64,000 nt of DNA, taken from contig NZ_JACHNC010000001.1 of NCBI RefSeq assembly GCF_014205215.1, forward strand, positions 7,684,501 through 7,748,500, given 5' to 3'. This DNA comes from Actinoplanes lobatus. GTDB lineage: Bacteria > Actinomycetota > Actinomycetes > Mycobacteriales > Micromonosporaceae. The position numbers and the translations under genes are program-made. Shown in pieces: positions 15,894 through 23,635 of the stretch (position 1 is the stretch's first letter; each line of letters opens with the position of its first letter). The notes under the pieces are model-generated. The model saw only the letters and a list, made by a program, of their open reading frames with translations, was not told where the DNA came from and searched no databases.

Positions 15894-16367
15894 ATGCCCT
15901 CGCTCATCCCGCCCACCACCCGCATGCACACAGCCTTCCTCGACTGCCGCCACGACTGGGGACCCGGCCAGCACGAAGACGGCTTCGGCATCACCGCCAC
16001 CGACGACGTCGACACCCCCGACGGCTTCACCACCTGGATCCACCGCATCACCGGCGACAACCACCCCGCCACCCCACGCTGGATCACCGACGACGGCCAC
16101 CTCCTCGGCGCCATCACCCTGCAACACCACCTCAACCCCAAAACCGGGCACATCGGGTACGGCGTACGCCCGGCCGCCCGCGGCCGCGGACTCGTCACCT
16201 GGGCCCTCGCCGAAACCCTCACCCTCGCCCAGAACCTCGGCCTCGACCGCGTCCTGCTGCTCTGCCTCACCGCCAACCACGCCTCAGCCCGCACCATCGA
16301 ACGCAACGGCGGCACCCTCACCACCGACGACGGCCACCTCCGCCACTACTGGATCACCCTGAGGTGA
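15894..16367 (+). CDS. GNAT-family N-acetyltransferase
   Basis: The product is 157 residues. The acetyl-CoA motif GHIGYGVRPAARGRGLVTWAL and the downstream LDRVLLLCLTANHASARTIERNGG define the fold. It starts five bases after the ECF sigma stop and shares its extreme C-ending codons, so it probably belongs to the same transcript. The substrate is unknown. The 398 bases that follow hold no gene on this strand: repeat copy A and a terminator fill most of the space. Confidence 0.88.
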   Translation: MPSLIPPTTRMHTAFLDCRHDWGPGQHEDGFGITATDDVDTPDGFTTWIHRITGDNHPATPRWITDDGHLLGAITLQHHLNPKTGHIGYGVRPAARGRGLVTWALAETLTLAQNLGLDRVLLLCLTANHASARTIERNGGTLTTDDGHLRHYWITLR

Positions 16368-16557
16368 CCCCCGGCCGCGGCGGTGGCACTCCCACACGAG
16401 AGGCCGTGCGAGCGCGACTACCCCGGTCATAGCCGACGCCATCGTGTGCGCCTACCCGCCCTCCGATGACGGCCACGCGGGCGGCAGGAGATCAGTGGGC
16501 AGCGCCGAAGCGGCGGCACACGCCGGCGCGACGGCCGGCTGGGCCTGCCCGGCCACC

Positions 16558-16663
16558 GAGCTCAGCCCGGCGGGCGCGGCACAGGCGGGAGTGCCCGCCG
16601 GCTCGCGCGGCAGGGCGGAACGGTCCTGAAAACAACGGGACCGCATCACCCGTACCGGAAAGA
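16558..16663 (+). repeat. Dispersed non-coding repeat, copy A (longest)
   Basis: The first 36 bases (16558-16593, GAGCTCAGCCCGGCGGGCGC and on) are identical to 53392-53427, and similarity continues through GGCAGGGCGGAACGGTCCTG and AACGGGACC to the end module CACCCGTACCGGAAAG. The element contains a 9-bp CCGGCGGGC/GCCCGCCGG stem. It lies between convergent genes. Bases 16368-16557 show nothing else I can name. Confidence 0.85.
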
Positions 16664-16736
16664 AAGAAGCGGAAGCGAAACGCGGACATCGCCCACCGGC
16701 GCTCGCCGCGGGCCGGCAGCGCCACCTCGATACAGA

Positions 16737-16766
16737 AACGGGGCGCGGCCTAAGCCGCGCCCCGTT
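16737..16766 (-). terminator. Terminator hairpin after the acidic lipoprotein gene
   Basis: A perfect 13-bp stem, AACGGGGCGCGGC with GCCGCGCCCCGTT and a four-base loop, touches the stop codon of the minus-strand gene at 16766. There is only a weak T run on that strand. Confidence 0.7.
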
Positions 16767-16915
16767 CAGTCGTCTTCCTCATCGCCGTCATCGTCATCGT
16801 CGTCGTCCTGATCGCCGCCAGGGCAACCCGTCAACGTCAGCAACGTCGCCGCGCCACCGGCCACCAACAGCACCCGCCCGAACAGAGACCGCCGGCTGAA
16901 CTTCACCTCGTCCAT
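16766..16915 (-). CDS. Tiny Tat-type lipoprotein with an aspartate tail
   Basis: The product is 49 residues. It starts MDEVKFSRRSLFGRV (twin-arginine motif SRRSLFG), has a hydrophobic core and a perfect lipobox LTGC at residues 28-31. After lipidation and cleavage at Cys31 only 19 residues would remain, of which 13 are acidic (seven Asp in a row from 37). The gene lies 12 bases after the recombinase stop and is probably cotranscribed with it. The Tat call rests on the RR motif alone; Sec export is possible. No known family is recognised, and the role, perhaps cation binding at the outer face of the membrane, is speculation. Confidence 0.7.
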   Translation of the reverse strand: MDEVKFSRRSLFGRVLLVAGGAATLLTLTGCPGGDQDDDDDDDGDEEDD

Positions 16916-16927
16916 GCCCGGATTCTG

Positions 16928-17875
16928 TCACACCAGCTCACCCAACACCCTATTCGTCCGGTTCGCTGCCACCGCCGCACGCTGCTGCTCCGCCGTCACC
17001 TCGATGTACGACTGCGACGTCGCCAACGACGCATGCCCCAGCAACCGCATGATCTCCGACGCGTTCGCCCCGTCCTCCGCCAACCGCGTCGCGAACGTGT
17101 GCCGCAACGCATGCAACTGCGCACCCCGCGGCACCCGGTCACTCACACCGGCCCGCCGGTAACACGACCGCACCAGATATTGCAGGCCACCCCGCCGCAA
17201 CTGCTCACCACGCCGGTCCACCAGCAGGGGAGCGGTCGCACCCACCCGACCGAACCGCACCCGCCGGCTGTCCAGATAACGCCCCACCGCCGAACTCAGG
17301 CCATCCTCGATCGGCACCGTCCGCGGCCGCCCACCCTTGCCGGCCACCTCCACCCGCCGCTCACCGTCACGACCCATCACCGACCCGACCCGCAACGCCA
17401 GCATCTCCGACAGCCGCAGACCGGCGCACAACGCCAGGGCCAGCACCACCACATCGCGTTCCGGCCACGGATCGCGCTGCGACTCGTCCGTCTTGCTCAC
17501 CGCACGTAACAACAGCTCCGGCGTGTCCTCACCCCGCAACGGCTTCGGCACCAGCACCGACTGCCGTGGCTTGTCCACCGCGGACATCGGATTTCCCGCC
17601 ACCACCTGCTCGGTGACCAGGAATGTGAAGAACGCATTCCACGACGACCAGGCCCGCGATACCGAGGCGGGGGAGCGGGAGGCCGCGAACCGCGCGAACG
17701 CGGCCCGCAACACGCGGGGGGAGAGGTCACTCACGGTGAGGGGAGCGGGCTCGGCCAGTCGCAACACCAGATGCAGATCCCGACGGTACGCCGAGAGCGT
17801 GTGCACCGAGGGTTTGCGGGTGGCACGGGCATCCAGGAACTCGTCGATCAACTCAGGAACCGATTCGTGCTGCAT
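16928..17875 (-). CDS. Tyrosine recombinase (XerC/XerD-like integrase)
   Basis: The product is 315 residues. An N-terminal SAM-like core-binding domain (STLSAYRRDLHLV-type helix, here VHTLSAYRRDLHLVLRLAEP) precedes the catalytic domain with the R-K-H-R-H-Y set: Arg in ALCAGLRLSEMLAL, Lys in GKGGRPRTVPI, HALRHTFATRL, LGHASLATSQSYIEV with the nucleophilic Tyr. The size fits Xer proteins and small integrases. There is no excisionase or obvious att site nearby. The ATG at 17875 follows an 11-bp palindrome, which suggests autorepression. A second such enzyme at 47751 is a better candidate for the housekeeping XerC. Confidence 0.9.
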   Translation of the reverse strand: MQHESVPELIDEFLDARATRKPSVHTLSAYRRDLHLVLRLAEPAPLTVSDLSPRVLRAAFARFAASRSPASVSRAWSSWNAFFTFLVTEQVVAGNPMSAVDKPRQSVLVPKPLRGEDTPELLLRAVSKTDESQRDPWPERDVVVLALALCAGLRLSEMLALRVGSVMGRDGERRVEVAGKGGRPRTVPIEDGLSSAVGRYLDSRRVRFGRVGATAPLLVDRRGEQLRRGGLQYLVRSCYRRAGVSDRVPRGAQLHALRHTFATRLAEDGANASEIMRLLGHASLATSQSYIEVTAEQQRAAVAANRTNRVLGELV

Positions 17876-17878
17876 AAG

Positions 17879-17889
17879 GCATATTATGC
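17879..17889. promoter_or_regulatory. 11-bp palindrome at the recombinase start
   Basis: GCATATTATGC is a perfect palindrome (one central base) four bases upstream of the recombinase ATG, in a short AT-rich patch that would also serve as the -10 region. An autoregulatory or recombination-linked site is possible. Confidence 0.4.
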
Positions 17890-17934
17890 ACGAATTATCC
17901 CTTTCCGCGACAGTGCCACCGAGCGGGGAGACCG

Positions 17935-18774
17935 TCAGGCGCCACCGTTGATCGCGCCGGTCTTGAGCCCACCCTCGGTGATGTTCCACTTCTTCAACAA
18001 CTCGTCATAGGTGCCGTCCCGGAACAACGCGAACAACGCCGACTGGACCGCGGTCCGCAACCCGGCGCGCTCCTTGGCGACGGCGATCCCGTACGGCGCC
18101 GCCTCGATCTGCTCACCGACCACCTTGAGCTGCGGATCCTTGTTCGCCGCCACCACCGCGATCGGATAGTCGTGCAGATAGGCGTCCGCCTTGCCGGCAT
18201 GCACCGCCGCCTCGCTGTCCGGCACCACCACCAGGCGCATCCGCCGGCCCGCCGGACACCGCTCGGCCTGACCGCCCGCCAGCTCCTCGTAGATCGACTC
18301 GGCCTGGACCGCCACCCGGTACCCACACAGGTCCGCCAGCGTCGTCACCGCCGCCAGATCGGCCCGCACCACGATCGACGACCCGACATTGAGGTAGTCG
18401 ACGAAATCGACCTCCTCCTGCCGCTTGGCGGTATCGGTCATCGACGCCATCACCATGTCGACACCACCGCTGATCACCTGCGGACGCAGGTCCTCCCAGG
18501 CCGTCTGCACGAACTCCAGCCCCAGCCCGAGCCGGTCGGCCACCGCCGCCGCCAGGTCGACGTCGAACCCCTTCTTCTCGCCGCCCTCCACGTACTCCAT
18601 CGGCTCGAACATCAGGTCGGACCCGACGGTCAGCTTGCCCGCCGCCCGGATGTCCTCCGGAACCAGCGCACGCGCGGCGGCGAGCGGGTCCTCGGCTGCG
18701 GGCGCGGCGGTCGTGCCGCATCCGGCCAACGCGAGAACGACGGCGAGGCCGGTCAGGCTGGCAAGTTTTCGCAT
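17935..18774 (-). CDS. Orphan solute-binding lipoprotein (amino-acid type, SBP family 3)
   Basis: The product is 279 residues. A lipoprotein signal ends at LALAGC (Cys about residue 19). The mature part has the family-3 binding fold: GKLTVGSDLMFEPMEYVEGG, a KGFDVDLAAAVADRLGLGLEFV lobe, GGVDMVMASMTDTAKRQEEVDF, and the return lobe DGTYDELLKKWN. These proteins bind polar amino acids outside the membrane. No ABC permease or ATPase is adjacent. GGAGAG lies six bases before the ATG. The gene diverges from an MCP gene and has its own FliA-like promoter, so it may serve chemotaxis rather than uptake. Confidence 0.92.
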   Translation of the reverse strand: MRKLASLTGLAVVLALAGCGTTAAPAAEDPLAAARALVPEDIRAAGKLTVGSDLMFEPMEYVEGGEKKGFDVDLAAAVADRLGLGLEFVQTAWEDLRPQVISGGVDMVMASMTDTAKRQEEVDFVDYLNVGSSIVVRADLAAVTTLADLCGYRVAVQAESIYEELAGGQAERCPAGRRMRLVVVPDSEAAVHAGKADAYLHDYPIAVVAANKDPQLKVVGEQIEAAPYGIAVAKERAGLRTAVQSALFALFRDGTYDELLKKWNITEGGLKTGAINGGA

Positions 18775-18828
18775 GGGCGACTCTCCGGGTCGAGCGGACA
18801 CGCGCCGGAGGACTCCGGTCGGCTGTCT

Positions 18829-18856
18829 CTATCGCCGGGCCGGCCCGTGATCTGAG
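18829..18856 (-). promoter_or_regulatory. Putative FliA promoter for the solute-binding lipoprotein
   Basis: On the minus strand CTCA, a 16-base spacer and GGCGATAG match the FliA pattern reported for motile actinomycetes (CTCA-N15-17-GCCGATAA) at ten of twelve positions. The likely start of transcription gives a leader of about 48 bases with a good ribosome-binding site. Confidence 0.55.
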
Positions 18857-18868
18857 TCTCCCGAGAGC

Positions 18869-18896
18869 CTCAAGCCACCCCCGCCCGCGCCGATGT
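18869..18896 (+). promoter_or_regulatory. Putative FliA promoter for MCP 2
   Basis: CTCA at 18869-18872, a 16-base spacer and GCCGATGT at 18889-18896 fit the FliA pattern at ten of twelve positions. Transcription would start about 28 bases before the ATG at 18931, leaving room for the GGAGGG ribosome-binding site. It is back to back with the promoter of the binding protein. Confidence 0.6.
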
Positions 18897-18930
18897 CCCC
18901 GGGCGTCGGTTCGTCTCGGAGGGCATGTGC

Positions 18931-20505
18931 ATGCGCTTGAAACTGCGCCACCAGGTTCTGGCCTTGGCCGTCGCGGGCTTCGTGCTCGTGCTCGCCGCCG
19001 GCGGGATCGGGTATCTCGGCATGTCGCAGCTCATCGACGGCAATACCGCCGTCCGCGACGCCGCCGCGGCGCAGCGGGCCGCCCAGCGGGCCGATTCCGC
19101 GCGTACGGCGTTCCGGGCCGACGTGATGGCCGCTCTGATCACCAACTCGAGCACCGAACGTCAGGAGGTGCTGGACCGGCTGGGTGTGCACGTGGCGCAG
19201 ATGCGTGACGGGCTCGACGGGGTGCGGCGCAACCTGCCGGAGGTGGCCGGCCAGGTCGACGCGATGGGCGCCACGGTCGACGCGTTCGTGGCGCAGGGGC
19301 AGCGGCTGGTGACGTTGGCCAGCCGGACGTATTCGGATCCGCGCCGCAGCGCGGCGGCGGCCGCACGGCCGGCGTTCGAGAAGACCTATCAGGAGTTCGA
19401 CCAGGCGTTGCCGGAGCTGGAGGTGGTCATCGCGCGGCATGCTGACGAGGCGACCGGTTCGGCGAACGCGACGGCGGGGCGTGCGAAGGCTTTGACGCTG
19501 GGTACGGCGCTGGTGGCGGCGCTGGCGCTGGGTGGTGCGGCGGTGCTGGTGGTGCGGCGGCTCTCGCGGCGGATCGATGCGGCGGTACGGGCGGCGCGGG
19601 CACTGGCGTCCAAGGACCTGACCGCGGAGGTGAGCATCGACGGCAGTGATGAGCTGGCGGAGTTGTCGCGGAGTCTGGTTGCGGTGGTGGAGACGATGCG
19701 GGGTGCGGTCAGCGAGATCACTGACAATGCGAGCGCGTTGTCGGCGGCGTCGACCGAGTTGACGGCGACCAGTGAGCAGCTTTCCGAGGGGGCGCAGGTG
19801 GCTTCGGAGCAGGCGCAGCGTGCTTCGGGCAACGTGGCGGAGGTCAGTGGGAGCGTCGATTCGGCGACCCGGGCGACCGAGGGGCTGCGGTCGGTCATCG
19901 ATGACATCTCGAACGCGGTGATCGAGGCGACCACGGTGGCTCAGGAGGCGGTGTCGCTGGCTGCGGAGACGAGTCAGACGATGGCCCGGTTGCAGGAGTC
20001 GAGCGCGGAGGTGGCGGCGGTTCTCAACGTGATCAACTCGATCGCGGGGCAGACGAATCTGCTGGCTTTGAACGCGACGATCGAGGCGGCGCGGGCTGGT
20101 GAGCAGGGTAAGGGTTTCGCTGTGGTGGCCGGTGAGGTCAAGGAGTTGTCGCGGGAGACGTCGGATGCCACCGAGGACATCGACGCGAAGATGATGGCGA
20201 TGCAGGCTGATACGGCGAGCGCGATCGAGGCGATCTCGCGGATCACGGCGGTGATCGCCCGGATCGATGAGATTCAGGTGTTGATCAATCAGGCGGTGGA
20301 TGCACAGACGACGGCTTCGGAGGCGATCAGCAGCAGTGTGGCGGTGGCGGCTCAGTCGTCGGGTGACATTTCGCGTTCGATGTCGGATGTGACGGCGGCG
20401 ACCGATACGACCCATGAGGGTGCGTCGAACACGGCGTCGGCGGCCAACGAGTTGTCCCGGCTTGCGGAGCGGTTGTATTCGCTGACTACGGAGTTCAAGC
20501 GTTAG
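18931..20505 (+). CDS. Methyl-accepting chemotaxis protein (MCP 2)
   Basis: The product is 524 residues. There is an N-terminal membrane helix (about 9-30), an outer helical sensor of about 150 residues, a second helix ([17 protein letters not shown]), a HAMP region and a cytoplasmic coiled coil. The hairpin tip is conserved ([20 protein letters not shown]). I chose the ATG at 18931, seven bases after GGAGGG; the ATG at 18925 is too close to it. The gene diverges from the binding lipoprotein, with paired FliA-like promoters, which makes a shared sensing role likely. Confidence 0.95.
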   Translation: MRLKLRHQVLALAVAGFVLVLAAGGIGYLGMSQLIDGNTAVRDAAAAQRAAQRADSARTAFRADVMAALITNSSTERQEVLDRLGVHVAQMRDGLDGVRRNLPEVAGQVDAMGATVDAFVAQGQRLVTLASRTYSDPRRSAAAAARPAFEKTYQEFDQALPELEVVIARHADEATGSANATAGRAKALTLGTALVAALALGGAAVLVVRRLSRRIDAAVRAARALASKDLTAEVSIDGSDELAELSRSLVAVVETMRGAVSEITDNASALSAASTELTATSEQLSEGAQVASEQAQRASGNVAEVSGSVDSATRATEGLRSVIDDISNAVIEATTVAQEAVSLAAETSQTMARLQESSAEVAAVLNVINSIAGQTNLLALNATIEAARAGEQGKGFAVVAGEVKELSRETSDATEDIDAKMMAMQADTASAIEAISRITAVIARIDEIQVLINQAVDAQTTASEAISSSVAVAAQSSGDISRSMSDVTAATDTTHEGASNTASAANELSRLAERLYSLTTEFKR

Positions 20506-21066
20506 GTGGTGGTCGGGGTGCCGCCGGTTTCCGGTTGTTGCCGGGGGTCGGCGGCGTCCGCGTGTGCGGCCCGATTCCGCGAGGTTGACATAATATCGAT
20601 TATCGACCTGGCAAATTCAGCCTGCGAGACGGCCTGTCCGGTGCCGGAATCGGCGCCCGGCCGATGATCGCCTCGGGTGGGCGGTCTACCGCAACCGCGC
20701 GAATGACGCGGCGGACTTCCTGTGGCGAGGTGCCTGGTTCTGCGCTTCCCTGCTTCCCCTTGCAGGTTCGATCGGCGTGAGGCTGCACGCCGACGCGTCC
20801 AGTGATGCGCTCCCGGTGGCATTTCGCCGGTTGCCGCGGTGAAGAATGCGGTCCTCCCGATTCAGGCACCGGCTGGCCCTTCCGCATCCGACCGCGTCGA
20901 GCCTCACTGACGCGCTCTGTCCGAAATTTCGTGACTTAGGGCCAGGTCCGCCTGTGTGGGCTGGCCCGGGCTGGCTCGGGCCGCAATGCGATACCCAAGC
21001 TTCCGCAAATGACCACCACTCCCTTCCCGGCGAGCGACGTAGCGCCGGACGCCCATGTCGGCGACG
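20506..21066. other. Gene-poor stretch, less GC-rich than its surroundings
   Basis: No frame here has credible coding character. One AT-rich patch (TTGACATAATATCGATTATC at 20584-20603) could be a promoter or protein-binding site, but no gene follows it. The stretch looks like decayed sequence between MCP 2 and a methyltransferase remnant. Confidence 0.5.
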
Positions 21067-21372
21067 TCAGCATTGAGCCGCCTTGACCTGGTTCTTCCAT
21101 GCCGGATTCGGCCAGTGAAGTCGTTGCCCCGGTGATCGGGCGGGCGGGGTTGAGTGGTCGCCGTACAGATGTACTACTCCCCTGCCGACGTCATCCTCCG
21201 TCAACGGTTGATCAACACCATCAACACGTCGGTACTGTCTGGCGCTGCAGCCGAGTTCCGGTACGTGCCCGCCGTGCCGGTTGGCGTCGGCCCGGTAGAA
21301 GTCGATCGCGGGCCCGCTGCCCGGGAACATCAGGTCGTACAGCCTCGCGTGTGAGTTGAACGCTTCGCTCAT
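21067..21372 (-). pseudogene. Truncated class I SAM-dependent methyltransferase
   Basis: A strong AGGAGG ribosome-binding site and ATG at 21372 start a normal methyltransferase N-terminus: EAFNSHARLYDLMFPGSGPA, then IDFYRADANRHGG and a HVPELGCSA in place of the expected motif I (VLELGCGTG). After about 44 residues similarity stops and the frame continues into unrelated sequence before its stop at 21067. The catalytic core is missing, so the gene cannot be active. It marks deletion or rearrangement in this gene-poor patch. Confidence 0.65.
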
Positions 21373-21419
21373 CATGTGCCTCCTCGCGGTGGACGGCAGG
21401 CATTTGTGATCATGAGTGG

Positions 21420-21839
21420 GTGAGTCAGTTTTTCAAGGTTGATGATCTGACGTTGTGGAATCCGTCGAATCGGGTGGCGCAGTTGTTCTACCGGTCGTGT
21501 GCGGCGGTGGCGCCGGTGGTCGGGTTGCCGCCGGGTGTGGTGGACAACTGCCGGGACGAGTACGAGGTCGACCTGGACGTGTTCGTGCCGTTCGTGGATG
21601 CGCTGGTGCGGGAGTACCGGGCGTCGAGTCATGCGGTGCTGCGGTCGTTGTTGGAGGGGCTTCTGCCGGCGGCGATGGTGCTGGTGCAGCGGGCAGGTGG
21701 TGAGTTGCCGTCGCTGTCGGGGCAGGTCGGTACGAGTCGGCGGGATGTTTCGGTGGGTGTCGGCGGGATCGCGCCATCAGGTGACGGTGAGCGGCTGGTG
21801 GCGCTGGCGCGGGAGCTGGCGGGGGCGATGCCGGTGTGA
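21420..21839 (+). CDS. DUF6086-like protein
   Basis: The product is 139 residues, beginning SQFFKVDDLTLWNPSNRVAQ and containing VVGLPPGVVDNCRDEYEVDL and SSHAVLRSLLEGLLPAAMVL, which matches my memory of actinobacterial DUF6086. No transmembrane segment or catalytic motif is seen and function is unknown. GTG start. It overlaps the following phosphatase gene by GTGA, so the two are translationally coupled. Confidence 0.7.
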   Translation: MSQFFKVDDLTLWNPSNRVAQLFYRSCAAVAPVVGLPPGVVDNCRDEYEVDLDVFVPFVDALVREYRASSHAVLRSLLEGLLPAAMVLVQRAGGELPSLSGQVGTSRRDVSVGVGGIAPSGDGERLVALARELAGAMPV

Positions 21840-22585
21840 CGACGGTGGTGGTGATCGGTGATGTGGGTGGTTGTTCGGCGGAGTTGGCGCGGGTGCTGGA
21901 GCCGTTGATCGGGGTGCCGGACACGGTGGTGGTCCAGGTGGGTGATCTGGTGGATCGTGGGCCGGACACGCCGGGGGTGCTGCGGATCGTCGAGCAGCGG
22001 TTGGCGCAGGGTTCGCCGCGGTGGATCCAGTTGCTGGGTAATCATGAGGCGCCGTATGTCGGTGGTGAGCCGTTCTGGCCGGAGCCGTTGTCGGCGTCGG
22101 ATGGGCGGCTGCTGGAGCGGTGGTGGTTGACGGAGCGGTTGCGGGTGGCGGCTGCTGTCCGTACCGGTGCGGGTGAGGATTTTCTGATCACGCATGCCGG
22201 GTTGTCGCCGGCGGTGTGGCGGGATCTGGGTGGTCCGGTGTCGGCCGCCACGGCGGCGGAGTTGCTGAACACGCGTCCGGAGCCGTTGTTGTGGGGTTGT
22301 GGCGGGCCGTTGTGGGTGGAGCCGCCGGAGTTGTATGGCGGCTGGCTGGCCGAGTGGATGCCGTTCTCGCAGATCCACGGGCATTCGGCGATCGTCAGCT
22401 ACCGGCACGAGAGCTGGATGTGTGAGGAGCGGATCCGGCAGCGGTCGACGGTGGACTGGGCGGCCCGGCGTACGCAGACGCGTGTGGGGGGTGGCCGGTT
22501 CATCGCGGTCGATCCGAAGCATGGCCGGACCGGGGCGGTGCGATGGTCGCCACTGGTGATCGAGGATGCGCGGTTGCTCGTGTGA
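21836..22585 (+). CDS. PPP-type metallophosphoesterase (serine/threonine phosphatase or Ap4A hydrolase-like)
   Basis: The product is 249 residues. The metal-binding motifs run in order: GDVGG (in place of the usual GDxHG), GDLVDRGPDT, GNHEAP, LITHAGLS and a C-terminal IHGHS. These bind two metal ions in the calcineurin-like fold. The GDLVDRGP and GNHE pair is typical of PPP phosphatases and symmetrical diadenosine tetraphosphatases. The loss of the first-motif His (GDVGG) is unusual and may weaken metal binding. It follows and overlaps the DUF6086 gene. Confidence 0.85.
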   Translation: MTTVVVIGDVGGCSAELARVLEPLIGVPDTVVVQVGDLVDRGPDTPGVLRIVEQRLAQGSPRWIQLLGNHEAPYVGGEPFWPEPLSASDGRLLERWWLTERLRVAAAVRTGAGEDFLITHAGLSPAVWRDLGGPVSAATAAELLNTRPEPLLWGCGGPLWVEPPELYGGWLAEWMPFSQIHGHSAIVSYRHESWMCEERIRQRSTVDWAARRTQTRVGGGRFIAVDPKHGRTGAVRWSPLVIEDARLLV

Positions 22586-22595
22586 GGATGGCCGG

Positions 22596-23180
22596 ATGGG
22601 TAAGGAATACGAGCGGATCTCGGGCCGGTTGCGGGAGTTCATCGAGGAGCAGCCGGTGTTCTTCACGGCGACGGCGCCGCTGTCCGGTGACGGGAAGGTG
22701 AATCTGTCGCCGAAGGGGCTGCGGGGTTCGTTCGCGGTTCTTGACGAGTCGACGGTGGCGTACCTGGATTTCGCCGGCAGTAACGCGGAGACGATCGCGC
22801 ATCTGCGGGAGAACGGCCGGATCACGTTGATGTGGTGTGCGTTCGCCGGGCCGCCGAACATCGTGCGGGTGCACGGGCGTGGTGAGCCGGTGTTCCGGGA
22901 TGATCCGCGGTGGCCGGATCTGATCGCCCACTTCCCCACCATCGACTACGCGCCGCACGGGCTGCGGGCGATCATCGTGGTGCGGGCGGAGTTGATCCGG
23001 GACACGTGCGGGTATGCGGTGCCGTTCATGACGTACGACGAGGATCGGGATCTGCACGCCAAGCGGTTCGCCCGGGAGGACGACGCGTCGTTGAATGCCT
23101 ACTTCGCGAAGAAGGAGCATGTGGCGGTGAGCATGGACGGGCTGCCGGGGTTGCCGCTCCCCCTGCCGCCGTCGTCCTAG
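22596..23180 (+). CDS. Pyridoxamine 5'-phosphate oxidase-family flavoprotein
   Basis: The product is 194 residues of the FMN-binding split-barrel fold. Conserved parts include an N-terminal helix (LREFIEEQPVFFTATAP), KVNLSPKGLRGSFAVLD, YLDFAGSNAETIAHLRENGRI and a C-terminal CGYAVPFM-type segment. Members of this branch are generic FMN or F420 oxidoreductases rather than true PdxH. GAGGA lies seven bases before the ATG. It follows the phosphatase gene by ten bases and converges, with a four-base overlap, on the next gene. Confidence 0.85.
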   Translation: MGKEYERISGRLREFIEEQPVFFTATAPLSGDGKVNLSPKGLRGSFAVLDESTVAYLDFAGSNAETIAHLRENGRITLMWCAFAGPPNIVRVHGRGEPVFRDDPRWPDLIAHFPTIDYAPHGLRAIIVVRAELIRDTCGYAVPFMTYDEDRDLHAKRFAREDDASLNAYFAKKEHVAVSMDGLPGLPLPLPPSS

Positions 23181-23587
23181 AGTTCGCGGTCGCGGTGCCA
23201 CCACCAGCGGGTGAGGTCTTCGCCGCCGTGCAGCGGCTGGGGTGTGGTGCGGCGGTGGAAGTTGTCGTCGAGGGGCTTCAGGAGGCGTTCGAGCTCCCGC
23301 CGTGGTCCGGGTGGCAGCAGCCGCGTCACGTCGAGGAGGGTGTCGCGGGCGGCTTCGGGTTCGAGGCCGGGGCTGATGACGGCGTCGCCATTGAGCCAGC
23401 GGCCGGGCCGGTCGAGTAGCTCGCGCCACATGGCCAGGGCTTTCGCGGTGGCGCCGGGCCGGAGGTGGACGTCTTCGACGTACCGGATGGCGTTGTTGGC
23501 CCGCTGGGACAGGCCGTTGATGTCGGTGTGCGGGCTGCCGGGCGCGGGGCTCGGGCGGCGCAGGTGGTGCGGGCGCCTACGCGGCAT
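23177..23587 (-). CDS. Hypothetical protein
   Basis: The product is 136 residues with a basic Arg/Pro-rich start and a helical body (SQRANNAIRYVEDVHLRP, ALAMWRELLDRPGRWLNGDA, PGPRRELERLLKPLDDNFHR) and a tryptophan-rich end (LTRWWWHRDREL). I recognise no family. AAAGGG just precedes the ATG. It is the only minus-strand gene inside an otherwise co-directional block, and its 3' end overlaps the preceding gene by four bases. Confidence 0.65.
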   Translation of the reverse strand: MPRRRPHHLRRPSPAPGSPHTDINGLSQRANNAIRYVEDVHLRPGATAKALAMWRELLDRPGRWLNGDAVISPGLEPEAARDTLLDVTRLLPPGPRRELERLLKPLDDNFHRRTTPQPLHGGEDLTRWWWHRDREL

Positions 23588-23635
23588 GGCCCTTTCGGTT
23601 GTCGAGCATGACCGGGATCCTGCCACAATCGCCGG

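Noticed and set aside
16366..16560. A plus-strand gene in the gap after the acetyltransferase
   Set aside because: The open frames here have no ribosome-binding site, are compositionally like repeat sequence and overlap repeat copy A.
17850..17935. A tRNA or attachment site next to the recombinase gene
   Set aside because: No tRNA-like cloverleaf or T-arm (GGTTCGAATCC type) sequence was seen near either tyrosine recombinase, and no flanking direct repeat was found by eye.
20584..20607. The AT-rich ATAATATCGATTAT patch as a promoter for a gene in the decayed region
   Set aside because: No credible coding frame follows on either strand within a normal distance; kept only as a remark in the gene-poor feature.
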